A DNA stretch of 64,000 nucleotides from Lytechinus variegatus (lineage: Eukaryota > Echinodermata > Echinoidea > Temnopleuroida > Toxopneustidae), in the NCBI RefSeq assembly GCF_018143015.1, contig NC_054752.1, positions 5,195,216 through 5,259,215 on the forward strand, written 5' to 3'. Position 1 is the stretch's first letter. Each line of letters opens with the position of its first letter. Shown here piece after piece: positions 12,932 to 24,919 of the stretch. The notes under the pieces are model-generated. The model was not told the DNA's origin and ran no database searches. It saw nothing but the letters and a program-made list of their open reading frames with translations. Both the position numbers and the translations under genes were made by a program.

Positions 12932-13317
12932 TTATAAAGATAGGCTACATTATGATTATCATCCATGACCGGATTCTTGTCGACGAAATGGGCTATAAAA
13001 ACTGATTAAATATTATGTTGTTTATTCATCATTTAAGATCTAAACTCAATCATTTTCTTGCCAAAATGATTTCATTAGTGACTGCATGATGAAAGGATCT
13101 TAAGCTCGTAAGCAGAACAACGCTTTACATACAAACCCAACGATTTTTAAATGTAAACACCAATGTGTGCAGCCACTAACCCTCTGAAACGACCAAGTTC
13201 GGGTCTACGTCGAACTAGTTTCATAATTTAAACTGGATTTAAAAAAATAACTGAACGTTCTGTAATAAAAGTATTTTTTTAATTTCCATATCATGATGGA
13301 TCATGATGAATAGATCC

Positions 13318-13560
13318 GCCAGTGAGTGATGTCACTAGCTGATCCATGGGGCACAGCTGGCCCGTGGCCCCCCCCCCCCCTTGAGAAGTAATTATTAAAA
13401 TCTTAGCAAATATGCTAACTCAAGTGTGCCCCCTTTTTAAAGCGAGACCCTTTTCTGCTTGCTATTTATTTTGTTTACGAGTTAGTAGGCGGAAAACTTT
13501 TTTGCATGTCATTTTTCAGGAAAATGTGCCCCCTTGGAAAATCCTGGATCTGCCCCTGAT
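13318..13560. repeat. G/C-homopolymer repeat segment
   Basis: Contains a poly-C run near 13367-13380, two GTGCCCCCTT-like motifs, and ends with CCTGGATCTGCCCCTGA, resembling the ends of short non-autonomous elements. Related GCCCCC/GGGGGC plus CTTGTCA-type segments occur at 19454-19682, 20290-20372, 21440-21500 and 39485-39635. Confidence 0.4.
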
Positions 13561-13936
13561 TAATGTGATACGTTAAATGTAAATGATACAATTATTGTTC
13601 AGTCTTTATAGAGCAATACCTCAATGCAGCTAGTCCAAGTGGATGCCAGGTTCCCAAAGGGTTTGACGTCATATATGGGAAGCTGCCCCATGACATTTTA
13701 TGCACTAAAAATGGTTCATAATTGCTTTAAAAATATTTCAGGAGCGTCAGTGAAATGATTTGTCGCTTGATATAAACTGAAGATAATTTTTTTTTTTTGG
13801 ATTTTTCTAGAAAATTACATTTCATTAATATTTTCTATACACCAAATATGGGAAAGCTGCTCGCAAATGACGTCACCATTGAAATATAAAAGTATAGCTT
13901 TTTAAATCTTTGATTGATTTCCTAAAACCCTCACCA

Positions 13937-14673
13937 CACTGTGAAAAAATTGGGCAATATTTTACCCAATATTTTGCCCAACGTTGGGCCGATAGTCAAC
14001 CCTACCAACTACTGGGCAATATTTTACCCAACGTTGTTGGGGCATTAATGTGCCCAACTGTTGGGTAATATTTTGAACTACATTTTGGGGGACATTAATT
14101 TGCCCAGCTTTTTAATAAAGTTATTAACCCAACATCTGGGCAAGGCCTACACTCACTTCGTGTACCTGGTCCGTGTCGATCCGGAGACCTTATCCGAAAG
14201 TGCTTTGCATGCACAATAACGCTGCATACAAGTGCAAGTGCATATCTCAAGTGAGTGAAGCAAAAACAAAACAGCGTCAGATATATGTCATGCATGTAGG
14301 CCTATTCTGACAAATTCCTTACAAATTATGCTTAACGTAAAGTCCAAAATAAAAAAATTAAAAAAACGTTTAAGCAACTCATCTATGAAAGATTCAGCGA
14401 GGCTCCCCAGCCCCCAGTCATCTAGAAGCTCCTCCATATCTTATCGACCGTGTGTAGCATGCTGCAAGCGCAACTCGTGATCGTAAAGTTTCGCAACATT
14501 TACCACTCAGCAGGGCAATTACTAGCCCAACAATTGGACATCTGTATTTTGGCAGCGGCAGAGTAAAAATTTGCCTAAGTATTGGGCACATAATGCCCAA
14601 CAAAACAATAACCAACGTATATATTACCCAACAAAAAAATGACCAACGTAAATTTACTCTTTTTTTCACAGTG
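13937..14673. mobile_element. Nested MITE with CACTGTGAAAAAA ends
   Basis: Perfect 13-bp terminal inverted repeats, CACTGTGAAAAAA at 13937 and its complement ending at 14673. Just inside both ends is a repeated core of the type TTGGGCAATATTTTACCCAA. No transposase frame. It lies inside the TU-like element, so it inserted later. I could not define a target duplication. Confidence 0.7.
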
Positions 14674-14996
14674 CATTATCTTTTTATTTTTTTCTGCTAT
14701 TCTACAATGACTTTTAAACTTCCCCTGCAATGAATTAAGTTCAATTGCGATCAAGAGTGTGCTTCAAATTGAATACTAATACAGCGATTTGACATGAGAA
14801 GGCCATGAGAGTCCAGAAAAAATAGGATATTCTAAAAGATTATCAATTTGGTGCAGACGATCTATCTATGATTTTAAGAATGTCACCCTTTCCATTATTT
14901 TCATTTTCTTAAAACCTTTCTTAGTTAATCTATGTAGGGCTTACATGCGGGGGCTTTTTGATTTTTTTTTCATGGGGGTTGAAGACTCTTTTACCT

Positions 14997-15265
14997 ATAC
15001 CATTATGACCTCTGCCATTTTTACCTCTGCCATTTTTACCTCTGCCATTATTACCTCTGCCATTTTTACCTCTGCCATTTTTACCTTTGCCATTTTTACC
15101 TCTGCCATTTTTACCTTTGCCATTTTTACCTCTGCCATTTTTACCTCTGCCATTATTACCTCTGCCATTTTTACCTCTGCCATTATTACCTCTGCCATTT
15201 TTACCTCTGCCATTTTTACCTCTGCCATTATTACCTCTGCCATTTTTACCTCTGCCATTTTTACA
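14997..15265. repeat. 15-bp minisatellite, right arm of foldback element
   Basis: About 18 tandem copies of TTTTTACCTCTGCCA, the reverse complement of the left array unit. Variants (ATTATTACC, TTTGCC) are interspersed in both arrays. Confidence 0.95.
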
Positions 15266-15576
15266 CCGAGCCGGGATTGGCAGCCCCTATAAATTTTCAT
15301 TAAAAAAACCCTGTGGGTGGGGCAACACCGGGTACAATTAAATACAAATTACATACATAAAGAGTGAACAAGAAATAACATTGAAATACAATATACAAAA
15401 AAGAAAGAAATAAACGAAATGGGCTAATATAGGGGAAATAAACAAACAAGTAAACTAGAAGTAATAATCATAAATCATAGTGACCTACAGTGTGCTATTG
15501 TCAGGAGTTTTATACTGAGCGGAAAATTCAACTTTTAAGAGTTTTTTAAAGTCATGCAAAGTTTTACTTTGTTTAA

Positions 15577-16160
15577 AGGGGAATGAAACCTTTAAAATAA
15601 GTAGGCTTGTGTCGAAACAGAAAAATGAAAGAATAAGAACAAAGAAAGTTTGAGAAAAATCGGACAAATAATGAGATAGTTATGAACATTTGAGTATTGC
15701 ATTCATTAACGCTATGGAGATCCTCCCATTGGCAATGTGACAAGGATGTGTAATGTCACATGTGATCAACTTTCCCTTTGATGAACTATAAAATACCCTC
15801 AAAATGTCTCTTCCTGCTTTTTCTTGTGGTGATACAAACTCTTTATCCATGATGTATTCTTTAAAAATATGTATTACACGCCCTCCTATATAGAAAGAAC
15901 ACATGATCAACTGATATATGTGATAAAAGGGGCAATTTAAGGGAAATATATACTAAAGTAATGGGGAGAATTGTTCACGAGTGATATCACACATCTTTGT
16001 CGCATTGCCAATTTGAGGATCTCCATAGCATAAGTGATCGCAATATTCAAATGCGCATAACTTTCTCATTATTATTTTATTTCTCAAACTTTCGTTGATC
16101 TGTTTCTTTGATTTTTCTGTTTTCACACAAGCTATCTTGTTCCAAAAGTTTCATTCTCCT
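15577..16160. mobile_element. TTAA-flanked foldback MITE
   Basis: Flanked by TTAA (15573-15576 and 16161-16164). Ends are AGGGGAATGAAACCTTT and the inverted AAAAGTTTCATTCTCCT. Inverted similarity reaches about 170 bp inward (CTATGGAGATCCTC against GAGGATCTCCATAG). Non-coding. Confidence 0.82.
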
Positions 16161-16164
16161 TTAA

Positions 16165-16639
16165 TATCACTATTCAAATGATTCCACAGCTTAATAATTC
16201 CTCTACAACGTAAAGAATTTTGGGTGATTTCAGTTTTTGGAAGATATTGGTGAAGATCTGCTGAATGACTCGTAAAGTATGAATGGAAAGAGTCATTTGT
16301 GTTGAAGAGATTTCTCAGTGCATTAAAAAATTTACAACAAATAAATATTGGGTCTTAATGATAATTTTGTTTAAAAATAAATACAAAAAAATGTTGTGCA
16401 CTTGAGAAAAACGTAACCGATGGATCGTGTGAGAAAATATTACTTTTACGATATTATAAGAGAGGTGGAGGTGAGACAGGAGGGACAGAGGAGTGCAGTA
16501 CACTAAGTAGAAAGAAAGAAGAAAGAAGGCGGGCAGCAGGAGCACATTGGCTAATTGCAATTTTAAGAAGAAAAAATAATCAAACAAATAATATACATGA
16601 CTATGTATATGAATGTAACGTCTTCTTCCTTTCGGATGT
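16165..16639. other. Intergenic, no gene seen
   Basis: AT-rich. No open frame with recognisable content and no repeat seen. Confidence 0.5.
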
Positions 16640-16965
16640 GCGAGATCTTGTAGTACTTTTAAGAGGGGAGGTGTGTGTGTGCGTGAGAGAGAGATAGAGG
16701 GGGGGGGTGTAATACCTACATTGCCATCACTACATTCTATTTAATTGTTTCGTGTATGGATATTTTGATATTTTTCATATCAATAAAACTTGCACCGAAA
16801 TATAGTCTCATTATAATATAACAGTCGAGTTTATTATATAGCACGGTAGTATATGCCCATATTCATGATGTTCACTTGAAAAGCTTTATAGATGGAGTTG
16901 CATCAACATGTTTTCAAGATCTTGCCATGCCTAATACACATCATCAGCTCAGACCATGACACCAG

Positions 16966-17120
16966 GGGCCTATTGCATAAGACTTTTAACCTGAGAAAAC
17001 TCTGGTAAAACTGAAAACTAAGGTTAGTCTGATTTCTACCATTGAATTTAACACAGGCCAAAAACTCCGGTAAAAACAACTTGAGTTTTCTCCGGTAAAA
17101 AGTTTTATGCAACGGGCCCC
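16966..17120. mobile_element. Short inverted-repeat MITE with empty site in paralogue
   Basis: Ends GGGGCCTATTGCATAAGACT and inverted AGTTTTATGCAACGGGCCCC, with inner matching CTCCGGTAAAA/TTTTACCAGAG blocks. The paralogous flank near 62228-62240 reads straight through (ACACCAGCTTCTTCG), giving the empty site with CCAG at the junction. Confidence 0.8.
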
Positions 17121-18315
17121 AGCTTCTTCGTAAGACCCCACATGATTAGCCCTTAACAGTGAATAGACATTCTATTACACAACAACAAGAGTATGTTAGG
17201 GTGAGTGAGCTTTCTTTGCAGGAGCACCTTCTCTTACTAAACATTAAATTCAAGAATCATTTCATCATAAGGAATGCTCAAATTATACTAAAGTCTTATC
17301 TTTACTACCAGTTATTGACACTGAGACACTCGTCCAAAAACTCTCGCATTCTTTATTTTCTCGTCTGCGCCTCGAAATGGTACATTTCTAGATGGATCGC
17401 AATATACAAAGGCATGTTATCATTATTAGTGCAATCTCGATTATAATTATTCTAAATGCTAATAACGCATACACTTTAGATTTATTCTTACCCTTTTCTT
17501 ATGTAAATCCGATCTGAAATTGCGGATAGTTGGTTCTTCCAACGCCTGTTGAAATAGCAAAGGCTGACAACACCCCCAGATACTATCACGATGACATGAT
17601 CATACCGCTCAACCTTATATTGCACTTTGACGTCTGTTTAATCTTAATTTGCATACAATTTATTTCGTTATGCACAATATTATTAACTATTAATGTCAAA
17701 GGTGTGCGTACTCTTCACGTATAAATATAACATATCAAAAATAGAATAGATATTAATATCATCGAACATGATTTCGATGCAATAAACAAGCCCTTTGGAC
17801 ATTGCCATAATCTTGGTAGGACATGTAGGAGGTAAATTAGTGGGCTGAGGGTAGAATATGTAAATAAAGATAGCAATATAAATATATACTAACATGACAT
17901 AAATGCAATAAACAAGCCCTTTGGATAGTGTCGTTATCTCGGAAAAGGGAGGTAAATTAGAGGGCTAAGGGTAGAATGTAAAAAAAAATCCGTATAGGGG
18001 GTGGGGTCGTCATGGCAATTAACTGGTGGAAGAAAGGCGGGCAACAGCACCCAAGAGCTGACGAAATTTCTGAAATTATTTTTTCTTATCAAGCAATTGG
18101 GGTTATAGATGTCAAGCAATTTATATATTTTTTTTCTTTTGTCTTCCCACCTTCTTGTCCAGTCATCTATCTTTAATTACAATCTTCCTTTTCCCCTTTC
18201 TATTTCCTCCTTCTTGTCCTGTTTTATTTTCATATCACATTAAAAAATCTTTTTGTTGCCCCAACCCTCTGCATGGTTCTTCATCCTCTGTTCATCTCAG
18301 GAGGAGGGGGAAGGG

Positions 18316-18480
18316 GGGTGGTCTAGTGGTTACGACTCGTTTTTTCAATTAGAGGGACGTAGGTTCAAAACCCAGCCATGACGTGTTTTCCTTCAGCAAG
18401 AACTCTACCCACATTGTGCTGCACTCAACCGGGGCACTCAACCAAGTTTGGGTGCTCGGGCAGCTCGGGCTAAAGCCGGT
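18316..18480 (+). mobile_element. tRNA-derived SINE
   Basis: A polymerase III A box TGGTCTAGTGG (18319-18329) and a B box GGTTCAAAACC (18362-18372) lie 43 bp apart, as in tRNA genes. The region cannot form a proper tRNA anticodon arm, so this is a SINE head, not a functional tRNA gene. The body runs on to roughly 18480. A second, truncated copy at 63380-63450 is in the duplicated flank, so the insertion is older than the duplication. Confidence 0.75.
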
Positions 18481-18521
18481 GTAATAATGAAAATAACAAT
18501 GCAACTCGGTATAGATTATTT

Positions 18522-18592
18522 CTAGATAGATGGCGCTATCATCTTTATTTTATATCTGATATAAAATAAAGATGATAGCGCCATCTATCTAG
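18522..18592. repeat. Perfect 71-bp palindrome
   Basis: Two 35-bp arms (18522-18556 and 18558-18592) are exact reverse complements separated by a single base. Arms run from CTAGATAGATGGCGC to the TTTTATATC centre. It lies in the roughly 500 bp present here but missing from the paralogous flank upstream of gene D. Confidence 0.95.
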
Positions 18593-19453
18593 TGATTAAC
18601 CTACATTGTGTGCCATTAACGAAATTGCTCCTACATCACTGGTAGAGCATGAATGGTTTATGAACGGGCAACGCTGTCCTCGTTGTGTGAAGATGTTAAC
18701 GAGGTTTTGAAATAATGCCCGAATCAAAATCATGAAGATACATGCTGAGAAAACTCTCAGTGTATGAAAAGACTCGAGTTTATATCAAGTGCCCCCTCTT
18801 TGATTTTCTTTTCTTTTGTTAGGCCTGTACGTCAGAGAATGGTTTGGAAGCTTATGGTAAAGACAATGTATGCGCACGTTATTATGAAACTAATGAAAAA
18901 AAAAACAATACCTCTATATGGTATTTTTATGCTGAAGGATCATAAAAGTTACAGATGGGGGGGGGGGTTTAAACTGTATTACCTTTTTTCTGTTTCTCCT
19001 CCTCCTTTTGGAGATTAAAATAAATATGAGCAGAACACTTATATAAACCAATGTACACGAAGAAGATAAGACAAAATTCTTGTGCAAGCAATAATAAGAT
19101 AATAATAAACAAATAAAATGATCTTATATCATGCTTCAAAGTTCAGGACGCCGCGATGTTGTTCGATTTATTTTTATAATATTAAAGCAAAATGAAATCG
19201 GATGATGATGAGGTATAAATGAAAGAGGGGATGGAATGGGTAACGAAATGAATAAGAATGGAAAGTTCGAACGTTTTTATCTACTCTCCGTGGTAATCCT
19301 CTTACGGATAATAGGGAGTTTACACACGTTTAAATTACCTATCCATTTGTTTTTCATGTATTTATCTACCTGTGATTATTCATTTATTTTCATATTTTTA
19401 TTCCATGTTTATTAGAAATAACGATAAATTCAATCAGAGGCATACCTGACCAT

Positions 19454-19682
19454 AGGCGGCGGAAGGGGGGGGGGGGGGGGGGGGGGACGTGTCCCCCCTA
19501 AATTTGAGGAGGGGAGGACGTTCCCCCCCTAAATTTGTTGTTTATTTTTTTTTTTTTTTTTTTTGCTTGTCAATTTATTTTCCTACGTCCCCCCTAAAAT
19601 TTTAGGGTTGAGAACCTTTTTTTTTTGGCTTGTCAAAATTTTTTGGGTTGTCCCCTCCTAAAATTTTTTGCTTCCGCCGCCA
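19454..19682. mobile_element. Small G/C-homopolymer element with GGCGGCGGAAG ends
   Basis: Inverted ends GGCGGCGGAAG and CTTCCGCCGCC enclose a long G run, repeated CCCCCCTAAATTTG motifs and T runs followed by GCTTGTCAA. Looks like a short non-autonomous element, not a gene. The G-run makes local sequence errors likely. Confidence 0.55.
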
Positions 19683-19689
19683 GTCCGTA

Positions 19690-21520
19690 CAGAAATTACA
19701 AACAGAAAAAGGGCCATCACGATTATGTCAGGGTACACCCTCCCACCACCTCCTCCTCAGCTACGCTAGTACTATTGACATGATTGATGTCCTCTGTCGT
19801 GTCGGTTAATGATCATTATAATAATATCCATGTTTCATGATGCTTGTGAATATAGTTAGTATGTCCTGTATAGGGTTCATCCCGATAATTTGCCAGAGGG
19901 ATTTCCAACCACACTTTTTTCACTCGTTCTCAAACTGATGATTTTTTTTTTCAGTTCAGTGATTACATTTTTAAAATATGTATTTGTAGTGTCGCTTTCA
20001 AGCGAACATGTTTATCTTTTCACAATCGGTAAGGAACATTATAACGGCAACTTTACAACCCCCTCTGCCCCACCCCCTCTCCCCCTCGGTTCACCTCTGT
20101 CTCAACATTTCTCTTTCTTTCCCTCTCTTTCTCTTTCAAATGGCTTCCTACAATCATGAATTATATTATTATGAATCACAAATAAAATAAAATTAAAAAA
20201 AAGAAAAAAAGAAGAACATTTTCTTGTTCGACAATTCCCTTCCCTCTTTTCTATGTCGCTTCCATCCACCCTTTCTTTCTCATCGTCCAAGGGCACCGGA
20301 AGCGGGGGGGGGGGGCACTTGCCCCCCCCCAAATAAATTTTTTGGGGGCAAAAGGAGATTTTGCCCCCCTGAAAGTAGAAAATTAATAAATTATTTAAGG
20401 ACAAAAGCAAACGAAGGCACTTTCTGACTGAAAATTGTCATTTCCATTGTCAAAAATGAAAAATACCAAGGTCATTTCAACTCAATATAGACATGTTATC
20501 AGAAAATTACACGCAGAATAATCATGTGTAGAGGATTATAATTTATAATTTGTGAAAATGATGAATCCCACTCGAAAGCAACTTGAGATGAAAAAAAAAT
20601 AAAATCATTTGTGAAAGTGTTTTCTTGACCGGACTCATATCATCCGAGATATGAATAAAAATGCAAATAAAGAATATAAAAGAAAAACATAAGCGTTACA
20701 GTACTGCTCTACTATAAAAAAAAAAATCTTAAGAAAATTTTCACAGCCCTGTATTTCCCTCTATTCCTTTTCATTGGCATGATTGGAAGGCGTTTTGTCT
20801 GATACTATTTCAGCTCCTATGATATAGCACTTATGTATTTTAGAATCCAAAACTTCTTCCCAATATCTGTTACTAATCACATCGAGATGGCAGCTATGTT
20901 CTCTGGTTCATCCCAGCTTTTGTTATTCATGGACGTTTGAAAAAAAAAAAATCCGGGAGTGGGTGGGGCTGCAAGACCTAAATTTTCGAAGAAACTTAAG
21001 AGCAAGGGGGTTTGTAATGGGGGAGTTTGAAAATTTTCTAGAATAAAATTGAAGGATTTCGTGCACACTTTTGGTGAATTTTGCCCTCTCGATCGGCGGC
21101 CCCCGGCTGCGTACGGTCATGTTTGTCATCTTAAAGTCTTTAAAAGGCCTATATTACATTGGTTTGAAACAATTTCGTTTGCAATAAGGCTCGTAATTTG
21201 CTGAAACTGCGACCCTGATCATGAAGAAACACCAGTCTGGTTCAGAAGGGAGGAAACAGGAGCAAAAAGAACTCCAAGAATGTTTAATTCTCAAGAAATT
21301 TATTTTTGAATGCTCTTAGAATTCCAACTTTTATACTCCATTTTTAAACAAAGTCCTTACCGTTTGTGTGTGTGTGTGGGGGGGGGGGTTCCACAGCCTC
21401 TCCCGCTCGATCGCTTCGGTATCTTCACACTGTCAAAAATATTGTGCCCCCTTCGGGATTTTACCCCCCCCCAAAAAAAAAAAAAAAAAAAAAAAACTGA
21501 AAGTGTTCCGGTGCGCCTGC
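19690..21520. other. Intergenic, simple-sequence rich, no gene seen
   Basis: Contains pyrimidine tracts (20058-20140), a G/C-homopolymer segment (20290-20372), poly-A and poly-C runs (21465-21497) and AT-rich filler. Small open frames are low-complexity. No domain or RNA gene recognised. Confidence 0.5.
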
Positions 21521-21524
21521 CATC

Positions 21525-22008
21525 GTCATTCAAATCACTCGCAGTATTTATCTCATGAAATCACAAGACTGTGGCGATTCTTTTGTAAATTAATGAATGA
21601 ATTTATTGAATAAATCAAAAGCTTCTAAGCATGAATAGAATAAACACCATGAAAAATGTTATCTAATTTTACCTATACAAATATTAATCACGTCACAGAC
21701 TGTCCTATTCAGGTTTTACTAAAGGAAGACAAAATAGGTTTTTACCTAGCTTTTCCAAAATGTATAGATGTTTGGGGTTTCTGCTACTGTTTACGAAATT
21801 CATGAAAGCAAAACATAAGCAATGGATTTTGCTATCTTTTTAGCACATAATTAAGTGGCAAAGCGTTTTAGACTTTTATCACCAGTCAGTATCCGGCCGA
21901 GGGCAGGCTTAGGGGAACGTGGATCAAAATCGAAACTTGTTACATTTCAGAGAGAAGACACTGATTATGTTTTTTTTTCAACATACAGATATAAAAATGC
22001 AAACATAA
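21525..22008. repeat. Extra diverged copy of a gene-flank segment
   Basis: Similar to 22320-22680 immediately downstream, and to 5480-5770 and 37840-38120. Shared phrases are CACGTCACAGACT, GGGGTTTCTGCTACTGTTTACG and AAATTCATGAAAGC. It is a partial tandem duplication at the edge of the gene B 3' flank. Confidence 0.7.
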
Positions 22009-23929
22009 ATAGTAGCCCACATATACGCTATTAAACTTCTCTCCTCACTGCCCGCCCCCCCCCCCCCTCATTCATTTACACACACACGCCCACCCACCTA
22101 CCCACGTATTCACTCACACCCAATCGTGCATGCGCACCAACTCCAGCACACCTGACTTTTTATCTTGCAATAATGCAATTGCTTTCATACTTTGAAGATA
22201 GGGTGTCTTCGTATTATTGTCATGGGAATTGTAATGAAAATCCACCTATCTCACTTCCGACATCATTCTTTCCCCCGCTCTCTCTTCACAGATCTTTTTC
22301 CCCCCTCTCTCCCTCTCTCATCGTCTCTCAAATCATTCACAGTATTTTTACTCTTGAAATCACGGAAATGTGCGGCTTCTATTGTGAAAGATGAATGTTT
22401 TTATTGAAACATGAAAATCATCTAGCATGAAGAGAATGAATACCTTTGAATATGTGATCTAATTTTTCTTATACATATTACTCACGTCACAGACTATCCT
22501 CTTCAGGTTAGACTTTGTCACAGTACAGAATGAAGAATCATGGGGTTTTACCTTGCTTTCCCAAAATGTATTCTTGTTTGGGGTTTCCGCTACTATTTAC
22601 GAAATTCATGAAAGAAAAAAAAGCAATGGGTTTCGCTATCATTTAGCACATAATCAAGTTGCAAGGCGTTTCATACTTCAATGTGTTATTACTAGTCCTA
22701 TAAATAACCATTCTGGGCTGAGTTATTATTTAGAAAATCGAGCACTTTGTGTAATGTCGAGTTTGACCATTCCCATATCGTCTTATATATCCACTAGATC
22801 TAACAGCATTTATGGCATATCATTATATGAATTAATTATGGATCACATTTCCATTATGTAAGTACAATAGACTTAATGAAAGCGATACCCAATCTGGGCA
22901 TTAGACTAAATGACATTTAAGACCAAGGGATGGTTGTACCAAACTAATACTAGACCACATTGATGGTATAGTCGATTTGACATTTTCCGAACCTAGAAAT
23001 GTTTTTTCCGATGAAGTTTTTTTCTTGATTCGTGTTCCTATGGGGTCCTAGAACAAATTCAGCTTGGTTGCCAAAAGTTGCCGTTTGGGCAATTTTGCTA
23101 ATTTGCATAAATCCAAAATGGCCGCCAGATGCCATCTTGAAAACCTAACTTTTGAACCCCTGTCCACAAAATGATGAGTAATGACTCGTTTTAGGGGTTT
23201 AGAGATGTGTAGAAATGATTTCTGTAATCATTTTTGCAATATAAGGTCATCTTTAGGTCAAATCCAAGATGGCCGCCATATGCAATCTTGCAAAATTGAC
23301 TTGTGTTCCCCTTGCCCCAGAATGACGAGTAATACCTCTATTTAGGGGTTTTGGGGTGTGCAGAATCCATTTCTGCTTTCTATTTTGCAATATAATGTCA
23401 TCTTCAGGTCAAATCCAAGATGGCCGCCATATGACGCCATCTTGAAATATCAATTGTTGAACCCTTTGCCCCAGAATCATGAATAATAACTCTATTCATG
23501 AGTCATTAGGTATGTTGATTCAATTCATGTAGTTATTTTGCACAAAAGATAATCTTCAGATAAAATCCAAGATGGCCGCCACCGCCATCTTGAAAAATTA
23601 CTGTCTGAGGCTTATACGTGTTAGAACTAATGTAAAGGGATTTCAGTAAGAATACTCATTTCTTTTATTAATTCTCAAGTTCATTTCAACATTAATTGCT
23701 CAACTTAGAATGAATCCTCTTTAGGTTTGGGCTATCCATTTCGAGTGTATTTTTTTAAGGTCCATTCATACCTTTGTACCGAAGAGGCTTTTAGGGTCTT
23801 ATATCAATTTGAAAGTGTTTTATCAATATTATTTTTCTAAATCAATGTGTCCAATGATTGGTAGGCATCAGTTCGCCTTAAAAGACGATGGTGTAGCGCT
23901 AGGCCTTACATTTTCGAGAGTGACTATAG

Positions 23930-24919
23930 AGCTCCACTCTAGAGTGGCAGTCTCTAGAGCAATTTTTTACAGATGAAGGAGGATGGCGCTGAGACACGTT
24001 TATATAGAGATGCTGCCCTAGCCTTCCTCCTAGGCCTTTGGTCTGCCAATTTAGCATTCCGATTATTTTCTGACGTCTTGACCCCTGTACTTAGTAGCTC
24101 TCCATAGAATGGATGGCGACTATCATCTACACCTTCATAAGTGTTAGTGTTTATGCCGGCAAGTTTTATGTCATATTTGCATGTGTCTTTAAAACGGAGG
24201 TGTGATCTATCGATGGGGTGAGACCAATCACACAGCTTACCTTACCTTGGCGAATCCAAGAAGGGATTCGCCAAGGTTTCATGGGGCAAACATGCCCCAA
24301 CCACCTTAGGTGCCTTTGACTAAGGAGCGAGAATAAGCTTTTGATGCCAGCACGTACGCTGAAGGGCCTCTGTATTTTTCACTTTGTCCTGCCATTTAAC
24401 ATGCATGATACGTCCGAGGCAGCTGACATGGAAGGTGTTTAGCCACTTTTCTTGGTCGGCGTACGTTTTCCAGGACTTACTTCCTTGCAGGGGCTTGGCC
24501 ATGACTGTGACAGATTTTACAATCCTGATGCTTATATGCTTGTCCTGTGAAAGGGGACAAGAGACATATAGTCGGTCCAAGGTAGGTGAGGAGTCCACCA
24601 TAACCAGACGAGTGTGTACTGTTGATATACATATCTGGAGGACAGTCGGTGTCTTGAGTCTATCAGGATTTCTGACTGTCTCAAAGTCTGATGGATGTTT
24701 AAAACCCCTTACATGCACAAGATAGGCAGCTGTTATGTATGACTAGGTCTTGTACTCCCACTTCTTGAGAGGCAGGGGCTACATCGTTTCCGTAAAACAT
24801 TTCACGAATGAGAACAATCCTGACCGTGGAACAGTCTTGGGGAGCCTATCTTCTGCAGGAGGCTAAAGAGTGCACTCCCGCTGACCAAGTCAATGGCTCT
24901 TGTCAGGAGGAAAAGTCCA
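23930..24919 (-). pseudogene. Degraded LINE reverse transcriptase fragment
   Basis: Read on the minus strand. Near 24900 the translation contains a piece like the RT catalytic-domain motif (Ala-Ile-Asp-Leu-Val-Ser, then Leu-Leu-Gln-Lys-Ile-Gly). Around 24385-24440 comes FHVSCLGRIMHVKWQDKV, then HLRWLGHVCPM, then LRFKDTCKYDIK, the usual C-terminal series of many non-LTR retrotransposons. Stops and frameshifts separate the pieces, and most of the RT palm is missing between the first and second. A 13-bp-arm hairpin at 24245-24276 interrupts the C-terminal part. It is dead. The exact clade is not determined. Confidence 0.8.
24245..24276. repeat. Hairpin, 13-bp arms
   Basis: CCTTGGCGAATCC (24245-24257) and its exact complement (24264-24276) with a 6-nt loop, inside the LINE fragment. 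Confidence 0.85.

Larger units (their letters stand above)
12690..15272. mobile_element. TU-like foldback transposon
   Basis: Two arrays of the same 15-bp unit lie in opposite orientation (about 12701-12931 and 14997-15265) around a 2.07-kb centre. The direct repeat GGGATTGGC is found just outside both ends (12682-12690 and 15273-15281), consistent with an 8-bp target duplication. Known: sea urchin TU elements are modular foldback transposons with long inverted terminal repeats whose outer domains are 15-bp tandem repeats, flanked by 8-bp duplications. The centre has no transposase. It holds a nested MITE (13937-14673) and a G/C-rich segment at 13318-13560. The outermost 10-15 bp of the two ends match only loosely, sharing GGTG and TAAAAATGG. 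Confidence 0.82.
16640..19440. repeat. Segmental duplication: distal 5' flank shared with 61920-64000
   Basis: Collinear with the region upstream of gene D. Shared landmarks are a GA/GT-rich tract, the phrase AGCTTCTTCGTAAGACCCCA, a repeated AATAAACAAGCCCTTTGG motif about 110 bp apart, the tRNA-derived SINE, and a closing CATGCTTCAAAGTTCAGGACGCC. This copy has a MITE at 16966-17120 that is absent at the matching site near 62233. It also has about 500 bp between 18395 and 18890 that are missing from the other copy. Confidence 0.85.

Noticed and set aside
12705..13005. Long open frames on both strands across the 15-bp arrays (also 14945-15341)
   Set aside because: They arise because the repeat unit is a multiple of three without stops; the proteins are pure repeats and not conserved.
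18319..18381. tRNA gene
   Set aside because: A and B boxes are present but no sound anticodon stem or acceptor pairing, and it continues into a SINE body; a second copy is in the duplicated flank.
18522..18592. microRNA precursor
   Set aside because: Arms pair perfectly with a one-base loop, unlike a miRNA hairpin; better explained as a DNA palindrome.
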